Source: Methylomonas sp. (GTDB taxonomy: Bacteria; Pseudomonadota; Gammaproteobacteria; Methylococcales; Methylomonadaceae). From it: a stretch of DNA of 51,843 bases. Shown here piece after piece: positions 17,642-24,517 of this stretch. Made by a program: the position numbers and the translations under genes. Each line of letters opens with the position of its first letter. Positions within the stretch are counted from its first letter, which is position 1. The stretch is taken from assembly GCA_026989395.1 (NCBI GenBank), contig JALSJK010000136.1, positions 1-51,843 of the forward strand. Direction: 5' to 3'. The notes below the pieces were generated by a model. The model saw only the letters and a program-made list of their open reading frames with translations. It was not told where the DNA came from and ran no database searches.

Positions 17642-17815
17642 CCCAACTGCGCAGCTTTTATTATCAATAATCGTTTTATATTTTCCGATGAGGTGAGGTT
17701 TAATGCCCGAGACGTCGTAAACTTGTTTTTGGCGCATCCCAGCTTTAGTTGTCGTTCGCAGATGAATGGTTTTATGTTCATCAGTCAATGGTCCATGAGG
17801 CATTATAAAACACAT
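17576..17815 (-). CDS. Hypothetical protein, transposase-tail-like, truncated by a stop
   Basis: A 79-aa frame; the internal Met at 17801-17803 (MPHGPL) is an alternative start. The segment IHLRTTTKAGMRQKQVYDV followed by IKPHLIGKYKTII resembles, from memory, the C-terminal part of IS4/IS5-type transposases, but no catalytic motif is present, so this would be a remnant. The last 21 residues are shared with the frame at 3-107. At the shared end this copy has TGA where the other has TGG; reading through would add 12 residues ending in LFGS. I therefore read it as a degraded member of a repeat-borne gene. Confidence 0.4.
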   Translation of the reverse strand: MCFIMPHGPLTDEHKTIHLRTTTKAGMRQKQVYDVSGIKPHLIGKYKTIIDNKSCAVGLNLLQKESSKMSMNKKRPEAA

Positions 17816-17888
17816 CTATTACTCGTTTAAGTACAAATGTAATGGTCTAATAAAATGGTAACGATAGAATCGTTGCTCTTTAAAAGAG

Positions 17889-17911
17889 TAATAATAACTG
17901 TGTTATTATTA
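17889..17911. promoter_or_regulatory. 10-bp-stem inverted repeat before the YcxB-like gene
   Basis: TAATAATAAC and its exact complement flank a 3-base loop, 37 bases before the start at 17949. It is AT-only apart from one pair, so it is a weak RNA hairpin and more likely an operator-like DNA site. The function is not shown. Confidence 0.3.
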
Positions 17912-17948
17912 GCGGCAATCGAAAACACTAAAAAACAATGAAAAAACG

Positions 17949-18482
17949 ATGCAAGAAATAGAATACCAGTTCCAGGAAGATGATTTAATCCAATACAATG
18001 AATTACAGTACGATAAAAATGAAGATTATGTAAAAAACATGAAACGTAATCGCTGGATGTATCCGGGATTTATGGCGTTGATAGCCCTGTTTTACTGGTC
18101 TTATTATGGAAATCTGGAGCAAGCTATATACATCCTGGTTATTGCTGTATTGTGGATGCTGGTGACACCTTGGGTGATTAAGTGGCAGATGAAACAGAAA
18201 ATTTTGGACAGTTATTCAGAAAAAGAAAGAAATAATATGTTTGGCCAATATCGGTTGTTTATTGATCCCAAAGACCCAAATTTTTTGCAGGAGCGTTCGC
18301 CTAGTGGTAAAAACAAGGTCGAATGGAAAGAGATGCTGAGGGTGGATTACGAGAAAGGCCAGGTGCATTTGGTGCTTGATAGTGGTGCGGTTTTAATAAT
18401 TCCGGTTAAGAAAGTTACTAAAGGCAATTTGGAGAAGTTTGCTGAAATGGTGGAGAAATTAATTGAAAAGCATGACAAGTAA
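17949..18482 (+). CDS. YcxB-like membrane protein
   Basis: A 177-aa protein with the layout of the YcxB-like C-terminal domain family. It has a soluble N-terminus, two adjacent membrane segments (about residues 37-75: MYPGFMALIALFYW and YILVIAVLWMLV), and a C-terminal beta-rich domain with W-K-E-M-L-R-V-D-Y and a closing VLIIPVKKVTKGNLEKF, which is the family's most recognisable part. The role is unknown. It stands alone between an inverted repeat upstream and a small opposing ORF downstream. Confidence 0.75.
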   Translation: MQEIEYQFQEDDLIQYNELQYDKNEDYVKNMKRNRWMYPGFMALIALFYWSYYGNLEQAIYILVIAVLWMLVTPWVIKWQMKQKILDSYSEKERNNMFGQYRLFIDPKDPNFLQERSPSGKNKVEWKEMLRVDYEKGQVHLVLDSGAVLIIPVKKVTKGNLEKFAEMVEKLIEKHDK

Positions 18483-18492
18483 TTTGAAATGC

Positions 18493-18672
18493 TTATAACA
18501 CACCATCACGCTTCTGAATGTAATATCGACAAGCGTCAACGCATTCTGGTTTGCTTGGATACGGCCCACTAATCATTTCAACAGTGAAAAACCACCAGCC
18601 ATATTCATTGAAGTAGTAACGATCTTGGGGTTTGAAAACAGGATGTCGAGGGCTTGTTTGTTTTTTCTGCAT
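18493..18672 (-). CDS. Small 59-aa protein, DUF6316-like
   Basis: A complete 59-codon frame fills the gap between the YcxB-like gene and yheS. Its product has R-x-Y-Y-F, an aromatic Y-G-W-W-F-F-T motif, then G-P-Y-P-S and a Cys-containing helix ending YIQKRDGVL. This order (R..YF, WYF.T, GPF, helical end) is what I recall for DUF6316-type small proteins of Gammaproteobacteria. An AGAAAG sits directly before the ATG, so the ribosome site is weak. It ends 10 bases from the convergent YcxB-like stop and is divergent from yheS. Confidence 0.6.
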   Translation of the reverse strand: MQKKQTSPRHPVFKPQDRYYFNEYGWWFFTVEMISGPYPSKPECVDACRYYIQKRDGVL

Positions 18673-18704
18673 CTTTCTATTTTAGCTAAGCTGATTTTTA
18701 AATT

Positions 18705-20609
18705 GTGCTGAATTTTAAAAATATTTGTTTACGTCGAGGCCCTGAAATTTTGTTTTCCGGCGCTTCATTTACTTTACATAATGGCCAAAAAATTGGCATC
18801 ACGGGCGCTAATGGAGTTGGAAAATCCAGCTTTTTTGCTTTCATTCGAAATGAGCTTCATCCTGATGAGGGCGATTTTTCAATGCCGCCTGGTTTACAAA
18901 TTGCCCATGTTGCGCAAGAAACACCAGCAGTTCATAGAGAAGCAATCGAATATGTCATCGATGGCGACCAGGAATTGAGGCGGCTTGAAGAGCAATTACA
19001 AGAGCAAGAACAAGCAGGCGATGGTGTAAGACTTGCTGAATTACATGAAAAGCTGGAAACATTAGGCGGTTATACCGCTCAATCACGAGCATCTCGATTA
19101 ATGAGTGGTCTTGGTTTTTTATCTTCGCAGGAGAGGATGGCAGTTGCCGAGTTTTCCGGTGGCTGGCGGATGCGTTTGAATTTAGCACAGGCATTGATGT
19201 GCCGGTCTGATGTGTTGTTACTTGATGAGCCAACCAACCATTTAGATCTGGATGCTGTGATTTGGTTACAGGATTGGCTGACTAAATATCAGGGGACTTT
19301 GTTGTTGATTTCACATGACCGGGAATTTCTGGATGCAGTGACCGATCATATTGTCCATATTGAACAAAAAACCGCGGAAATATATACTGGCAACTATAGT
19401 GCATTTGAAAAAACGCGCGCTGAAAAATTAGCCCAGCTGCAATCTGCATTCGAGAAACAGCAAAAGGAAATTGCTCACATGCAAAGTTTTGTGGATCGAT
19501 TTAAGGCTAAGGCAACTAAGGCGAAGCAAGCACAAAGCAGAATTAAGGCTTTGGAAAGAATGTCAGTGATTGCTCAGGCCCACGTTGATTCTCCGTTCGA
19601 TTTTCATTTTTCGCCAGCCGATAAATTACCAAATCCATTACTAAAAATTGAACAGGCCAATGTTGGTTATGATCAATCAGTCATTATTGAAAATATTAAT
19701 TTATCAATTTCTCCCGGAGACAGAATTGGTCTACTTGGGCCAAATGGGGCGGGCAAGTCAACTTTAATTAAAGTACTTGCCGGAGAAATGCAACCACTGG
19801 CGGGAGAGAAGCAAGAATCTGAAATGCTAAGAATCGGTTATTTTGCCCAACATCAACTTGAACAGTTACGACTTGATGAGAGTCCGTTATGGCATTTACA
19901 AAAGATCGATTCAAAAGCAACCGAAAAACAATTAAGAAATTTTCTGGGAGGATTTAATTTTCATGGGGATAAAGCCCTTGAAAAAGTAGCCCCTTTTTCA
20001 GGGGGCGAGAAGGCGCGATTGGTTTTGGCATTGATTGTTTATCAGCAACCTAATTTATTATTGCTGGACGAACCAACTAACCATCTTGATTTAGAGATGC
20101 GTCATGCACTAAGTGTAGCCTTGCAAGAATTTCAAGGGGCTATTGTCTTGGTGTCTCATGACCGCTACATGTTGCGTTCTGTTACTGATCAATTGCTGTT
20201 GGTGGCAAATAAAAATGTTCAGCTATTTGACGGTGATTTAGATGATTACAGACAATGGCTTGCTGAACAAAAACAGCAACAAGGCTATCAGCAAGCAGAG
20301 GTTTCTCCTGAATCAACTGTTTCCAGGAAGCAGCAACGAAAACTCGATGCGGAGCGTAGACAAAAGCTAAAACCTTTGTATGATGCAGTAAAAAAGGCGG
20401 AACAGAAAATGGAAAAATTGCATTGGCAGCAGCAACAATTAGAAAAAGTATTGGCAGATTCTGAAATCTACTCAGAAACTGAAAAGGATCGATTAAAAAA
20501 GGTGCTGCAAGAAAAAGCTCAGTTAGATAAGGCTATTGAAATAACAGAGTCGGATTGGCTTGCCGCGGGTGAGCGATTGGAATTAGCTGAAACCGAAAGC
20601 CATGTTTGA
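18705..20609 (+). CDS. yheS: ABC-F family ATPase YheS
   Basis: A 634-aa soluble ABC-F protein with two nucleotide-binding domains and no membrane domain. The first has Walker A GANGVGKS (about 34-41), the signature FSGGWRMRLNLAQAL and LLLDEPTNHLDLDAV. The linker carries FVDRFKAKATKAKQAQSR. The second has GPNGAGKST, FSGGEKARLVLALIV and again LLLDEPTNHLDLE. A basic, coiled C-terminal tail follows. The match to E. coli YheS is strong throughout. ABC-F proteins act on the ribosome. The start is GTG at 18705. The end overlaps the next gene by 8 bases. Confidence 0.95.
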   Translation: MLNFKNICLRRGPEILFSGASFTLHNGQKIGITGANGVGKSSFFAFIRNELHPDEGDFSMPPGLQIAHVAQETPAVHREAIEYVIDGDQELRRLEEQLQEQEQAGDGVRLAELHEKLETLGGYTAQSRASRLMSGLGFLSSQERMAVAEFSGGWRMRLNLAQALMCRSDVLLLDEPTNHLDLDAVIWLQDWLTKYQGTLLLISHDREFLDAVTDHIVHIEQKTAEIYTGNYSAFEKTRAEKLAQLQSAFEKQQKEIAHMQSFVDRFKAKATKAKQAQSRIKALERMSVIAQAHVDSPFDFHFSPADKLPNPLLKIEQANVGYDQSVIIENINLSISPGDRIGLLGPNGAGKSTLIKVLAGEMQPLAGEKQESEMLRIGYFAQHQLEQLRLDESPLWHLQKIDSKATEKQLRNFLGGFNFHGDKALEKVAPFSGGEKARLVLALIVYQQPNLLLLDEPTNHLDLEMRHALSVALQEFQGAIVLVSHDRYMLRSVTDQLLLVANKNVQLFDGDLDDYRQWLAEQKQQQGYQQAEVSPESTVSRKQQRKLDAERRQKLKPLYDAVKKAEQKMEKLHWQQQQLEKVLADSEIYSETEKDRLKKVLQEKAQLDKAIEITESDWLAAGERLELAETESHV

Positions 20610-21114
20610 GTTTACCAAATTAATATTTAGTATCTGTTTGCTACAAAAAGGGCCGCAAGATATCCCCTATTCTGTGCTTCTGTTCAGATTGACCATAGTT
20701 ATTTATGCATCAATTAGTTTTATGATTTTAATTTTATCAACGAATTGGTGGATGGCTTTGCAGCAGGTTTTAATTGGGATCGTATTAACTTTGGTTTTTA
20801 CCTGGTTGATTCTGTCCTATACGCGAAAAATTTCCCGGTTTTATCAAGCTGCGACTGCGTTATTCGGCACTGATGCAATGATAAATTTTTTTGCTGTTCC
20901 CGCATTGGCAAGCCTTGCAATAGGGATGACAGCAGGGCTTGCCAGTTTTGTGTTGATTGGTTTAATGGCATGGCATTGGCTTGTTAGTGGCCATATTTTC
21001 CGTCATGCATTGAATGTTAATTTGTTTTTTGGTCTGGGTGTTGCGTTGTTATATATTATTGGTTCATTCTGGGTAATGACGACGATTTTTCCTCAAATTG
21101 TAGAAGTGAGGTAG
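20602..21114 (+). CDS. Hypothetical four- to five-helix inner-membrane protein
   Basis: A 170-aa integral membrane protein with hydrophobic segments near residues 30-50, 55-75, 95-130 and 140-165 and short hydrophilic connections. I do not recognise the family with confidence; the overall look is of a YIP1-like or general DUF membrane protein. It overlaps yheS by 8 bases and is followed immediately by the universal stress protein gene, so the three are probably one transcript. Confidence 0.6.
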   Translation: MFEFTKLIFSICLLQKGPQDIPYSVLLFRLTIVIYASISFMILILSTNWWMALQQVLIGIVLTLVFTWLILSYTRKISRFYQAATALFGTDAMINFFAVPALASLAIGMTAGLASFVLIGLMAWHWLVSGHIFRHALNVNLFFGLGVALLYIIGSFWVMTTIFPQIVEVR

Positions 21115-21117
21115 TTG

Positions 21118-21564
21118 ATGATGGATGGGTATAAACATATTTTATTGGCCGCAGATTTTTCTGATCATGGTGAAGCAGTAGCTAGTCGAGCTAACGATTT
21201 GAAAGATAAGTATCAAGCAAAGCTTAGCATTGTCCATATTGTTGATTATTTACCGATAACCGATGCAACTTATGGCCCCATAATTCCTTATGATATGGAC
21301 TTAACAAATGAGTTAATGGATGTAGCAAAGCAAAAATTGGCAGATTTGGGCAAAAAACTGAATGTTGGGGAAGCGGACCAATGGCTGGAAATGGGGAGTC
21401 CCAAACTTGAAGTGGTAAGGATTGCCGAAGAAAACAATGTTGATTTGATTGTGGCGGGTTCTCACGGCAGGCATGGTTTGGCTTTATTGTTGGGTTCAAC
21501 AGTGAATGGCATTCTGCATCATGCGAAATGTGATGTGTTAGCAGTTCGATTGCAGGACGATTAA
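21118..21564 (+). CDS. Universal stress protein (UspA family)
   Basis: A single-domain Usp of about 148 aa. It starts with the typical YKHILLAADFSDHGEAV strand-helix and ends with the ATP-loop motif GSHGRHGLALLLGSTVNGILHHAKCDVLAV, which fits the G-2X-G-9X-G(S/T) pattern of ATP-binding members. The start is placed at the ATG at 21118, preceded by GAGGTAG; a TTG at 21115 is also in frame. It lies directly after the membrane protein and 2 bases before cobU. Confidence 0.92.
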   Translation: MMDGYKHILLAADFSDHGEAVASRANDLKDKYQAKLSIVHIVDYLPITDATYGPIIPYDMDLTNELMDVAKQKLADLGKKLNVGEADQWLEMGSPKLEVVRIAEENNVDLIVAGSHGRHGLALLLGSTVNGILHHAKCDVLAVRLQDD

Positions 21565-21566
21565 TT

Positions 21567-22085
21567 TTGCTGACATTGGTTCTGGGTGGTGTTCGATCTG
21601 GAAAGAGTCGTTATGCCGAACAATGCGCTAAAGATTCTGGGAAACAAGTTGTTTATATTGCTACTGCCACAATAACTGATAATGAAATGCAAAGTCGAAT
21701 CGAGCAGCATCGCATTCGGCGCAGCAGTGATTGGCTTACAATTGAAGAGCCAGTTCATCTGGCAGACGTTATTCAAAGATTTTCCGATAACAATTTTTTA
21801 TTAGTTGATTGTTTAACGCTGTGGCTTAGTAATATCATGTTTGATAATAAAGGTGAACTTCAGGAGTCAACTTTTGATCTTCAAACGGCTGCCCTATTGA
21901 AAGTATTGGAAAATACAGACAAAGAAATCACTCTGGTTACTAATGAAATTGGCTTGGGAGTGGTTTCTGCAGACAAAAAAACACGCCGGTTTGTAGATGA
22001 ATCTGGCTTGTTGCATCAACGAATTTCCCAATTGGCAGACAGGGTGGTTTTAATGACTGCCGGTCTGCCACAAATTCTGAAATAA
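21567..22085 (+). CDS. cobU: Adenosylcobinamide kinase / adenosylcobinamide-phosphate guanylyltransferase
   Basis: A 172-aa CobU/CobP enzyme that phosphorylates adenosylcobinamide and then attaches GMP. The P-loop GGVRSGKS is at residues 7-14. The HRIRRSSDW segment contains the His that takes GMP. VDCLTLWLSN and TNEIGLGVV are further family motifs. The only plausible start is TTG at 21567, giving the normal N-terminus MLTLVLGG. The Usp stop lies 2 bases upstream, so the gene is co-transcribed, and cobT follows after 22 bases. Confidence 0.95.
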   Translation: MLTLVLGGVRSGKSRYAEQCAKDSGKQVVYIATATITDNEMQSRIEQHRIRRSSDWLTIEEPVHLADVIQRFSDNNFLLVDCLTLWLSNIMFDNKGELQESTFDLQTAALLKVLENTDKEITLVTNEIGLGVVSADKKTRRFVDESGLLHQRISQLADRVVLMTAGLPQILK

Positions 22086-22107
22086 CACCGGCCAGAATTA
22101 TTTCTAC

Positions 22108-23148
22108 ATGGATTGGCTTAAAAATAAAATTTCTCCTCCTGACCAGGAGTTTTTACAGCAAGCATTACTGCGCCAAATGCAGTTGACTAAACCTCCCGGT
22201 TCCTTGGGAGTCTTGGAAGATATTGCGGTACGCCTTGCGGCAATGCAGCAAACAGAATTTCCTGATGCAGATAGAGTCTGGATCACTGTTTTTGCAGCTG
22301 ACCACGGTATTGCAGAGGAATCAGTGTCTGCTTTTCCGCAGTCAGTGACTTGTGAGATGTTAAAAAATTTTGCAGATGGAGGGGCGGCCATCAGCGTGTT
22401 GGCGAATCAAGTTGGTGCTAAACTCGAAGTCGTAAATGCCGGTACATGCAAAGAGATATTGGTGCCTGAAGTGATCCATTCACCGGTGGGGGCCGGGACA
22501 AAAAACTTTCTACGGCAACCGGCTATGACTAGGGAGCAGGTAGAAAAAGCACTGGTTGTGGGTAAGCAGGCAGTGGCACGTGCGTTAGATGATAATGCAC
22601 ATTTGTATATAGGCGGTGAAATGGGTATTTCCAATACAACAAGTGCCAGTGCTTGCGCCAGTGCAATTTTGAATATTGATGCGGCCGCATTAACGGGTGC
22701 CGGGACTGGGTTGAACGTGGATGGAATCAAGAAAAAAGAAGGGATTATTAGGAATGCTGTTCGTAAACATCAGCAAAATCTAAATAGTCCTGTAGCAGTT
22801 TTGCAATGCTTGGGAGGCTTTGAAATTGCAGCATTAACAGGAGCTTATTTACACGCAGCTCAGCAAAAATTACCGGTGATTGTTGATGGTTTTATTGCTA
22901 CAGTAGCTTCTTTAATTGCTGAGAAAATTATGCCTGGCGTGATTGAATGGTTTTTTTATGCGCATTGTTCGGCTGAAAAAGGGCATCGCTTGGTCTTGCA
23001 AGCTTTAAATGTAAAGCCAATTCTTGATTTTAATATGCGATTGGGTGAAGGAAGTGGCGCTGCCGTTGCTATTCCGGTTATTCGTTTGGCTTGTACATTG
23101 CATAATCGGATGGCTACTTTTGAAGAGGCAAATATTTCCAAGGAATAA
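22108..23148 (+). CDS. cobT: Nicotinate-nucleotide--dimethylbenzimidazole phosphoribosyltransferase
   Basis: A 346-aa CobT that makes alpha-ribazole phosphate from nicotinate mononucleotide and dimethylbenzimidazole for the lower cobalamin ligand. Visible signatures are LTKPPGSLGVLEDIA, VFAADHGIAEESVSAFPQSVT, GEMGISNTTSASA and the catalytic-Glu segment MRLGEGSGAA near the C-terminus. It is full length and sits between cobU and the TM2-domain gene. Confidence 0.96.
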   Translation: MDWLKNKISPPDQEFLQQALLRQMQLTKPPGSLGVLEDIAVRLAAMQQTEFPDADRVWITVFAADHGIAEESVSAFPQSVTCEMLKNFADGGAAISVLANQVGAKLEVVNAGTCKEILVPEVIHSPVGAGTKNFLRQPAMTREQVEKALVVGKQAVARALDDNAHLYIGGEMGISNTTSASACASAILNIDAAALTGAGTGLNVDGIKKKEGIIRNAVRKHQQNLNSPVAVLQCLGGFEIAALTGAYLHAAQQKLPVIVDGFIATVASLIAEKIMPGVIEWFFYAHCSAEKGHRLVLQALNVKPILDFNMRLGEGSGAAVAIPVIRLACTLHNRMATFEEANISKE

Positions 23149-23203
23149 CTTTTTTTGGTCAGGGGCGTTAGACGATAGTTAATATGGTGTTTTAATTTTT
23201 TGG

Positions 23204-23632
23204 ATGATGGGTAATGAGATGTTGGGAAAAATAAAAAGCTATGATGAAAAAGCCCAAATGGGGGTAATTGCCAATGAAGAGAATGAGTATGCTTTTCATA
23301 TTGATGACTGGGATGAAGATGTGCCGCCTGAAGAAGGCGACGAAGTTACTTTTGAAGAAAAGGACGGAGAAATTGGGAAAGTTACTTTGCTTGGAGCCAA
23401 ATTACCAAAACCCGAGCCGGTTAAATCACGTGTTATAGCTGGGTTGCTTGGTTTGATATTAGGCGCTGTAGGAGCGCATCGATTTTATCTGGGCTATTAT
23501 CGGGTTGGAATTTACCAGATTATTTTTACTGCAATCACTATGGGTTATGGGTTGCTTTGGGGATTTGTAGAAGGCTTTCTAATCATTAGTGGTAACTTTG
23601 ACAAGGATGCCAAAGGTCGTCCTTTAAAATAG
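23204..23632 (+). CDS. TM2-domain protein with cold-shock-like N-terminal domain
   Basis: A 142-aa two-part protein. The first 65 or so residues resemble a degenerate cold-shock/OB domain (MLGKIKSYDEKAQMGVIANE..., a very acidic DDWDEDVPPEEGDEVTF). The C-terminal half is a TM2 domain: a helix with LLGLILGAVGAHRFYLGYY and a second helix ending in WGFVEGFLIISG. It may start at the ATG at 23219, where the OB-like part begins. It sits between cobT and cobS with small gaps, although nothing in it suggests a cobalamin role. Confidence 0.8.
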   Translation: MMGNEMLGKIKSYDEKAQMGVIANEENEYAFHIDDWDEDVPPEEGDEVTFEEKDGEIGKVTLLGAKLPKPEPVKSRVIAGLLGLILGAVGAHRFYLGYYRVGIYQIIFTAITMGYGLLWGFVEGFLIISGNFDKDAKGRPLK

Positions 23633-23649
23633 CTCGTTAAAAAACAAAA

Positions 23650-24375
23650 ATGCAGCAGGCTTTTTGGTTGGCAGTGCAGTTTTTGACCCGTTTGCCAACG
23701 CCTAAAACCAGTATGGTAAATGATTGCCAAATTGGTGTTTCTGTACTGTTTTACCCTGTTGTTGGGTTATTAATCGGTTGTTTGCTAGCTATATTTTGCC
23801 TGTTGGTTCAGGGCGTGAATCAATATTTGCAGGCCGCATTAGTGCTGGCTTTCTGGGTTTTTCTGACTGGCGGGCTTCATCTTGATGGTCTGGCAGACTG
23901 TGCAGATGCTTGGGCAGGTGGTTTGGGCAGTAGGGAGCGAAGTCTGGCGATCATGAAAGATCCTGCTGCTGGACCAATAGCAGTAGCCATTCTATTTCTG
24001 GTCATGTTGGTTAAATGGTCGGCATTGATTTCATTAATCAGTAATCAGGAGTTTATTAAACTATTGGTCGTTCCAATGATGGGGAGGTTGTCAATACTGT
24101 TACTGATGTTATCAACATCCTATATCAGAGAACAAGGACTTGGAGCGATAATGAACAAAAACCTGCCAATGATGGAAACGTGGCTTGTTGTTCTGGTTAG
24201 CTTGATTATTTGTATCTGGATGCTGGGTTTTTTTGTTATTGTATCAGTTTGTCTGCTAATTTGGTTGCTGCGCCGAATAGCTTTACAACGACTAGGCGGA
24301 GTAACCGGAGACGTTTACGGTGCAGTGCTGGAAATAGTAGAAGCGGCGACAATGGTCTTTGCAGTTTGGAAATAG
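23650..24375 (+). CDS. cobS: Adenosylcobinamide-GDP ribazoletransferase
   Basis: A 241-aa polytopic CobS that joins adenosylcobinamide-GDP and alpha-ribazole(-phosphate) at the membrane. The N-terminus AVQFLTRLPTP and the HLDGLADCADAW motif (the metal-binding DGLAD...DA signature) are characteristic, followed by KDPAAGPIAV. Hydrophobic segments cover most of the rest, and the C-terminal GGVTGDVYGAVLEIVE is the closing family motif. It is the last of the three cob genes here. Confidence 0.95.
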   Translation: MQQAFWLAVQFLTRLPTPKTSMVNDCQIGVSVLFYPVVGLLIGCLLAIFCLLVQGVNQYLQAALVLAFWVFLTGGLHLDGLADCADAWAGGLGSRERSLAIMKDPAAGPIAVAILFLVMLVKWSALISLISNQEFIKLLVVPMMGRLSILLLMLSTSYIREQGLGAIMNKNLPMMETWLVVLVSLIICIWMLGFFVIVSVCLLIWLLRRIALQRLGGVTGDVYGAVLEIVEAATMVFAVWK

Positions 24376-24517
24376 GTCGCAAAAGTGGAGGATGGTGTGA
24401 ATATAAGATTTTTCGAGGCCCAGGCTCGGGCATATTAAATTCAGATTCTGTTAATCTAATGGATCTACAATTGCTTGCTTCACTCGAAAAATCGGGTGTA
24501 TTTAATTGGTAAAAATT

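Noticed and set aside
21500-21570. A cobalamin riboswitch before cobU
   Set aside because: There are only 2 bases between the stress-protein stop and the cobU start, and no riboswitch-like conserved box was seen upstream within the operon.
24378-24512. Short plus-strand frames between cobS and the ExeA-like gene
   Set aside because: They are under 20 residues from any plausible start, or overlap cobS in another frame, and no homology is recognised.
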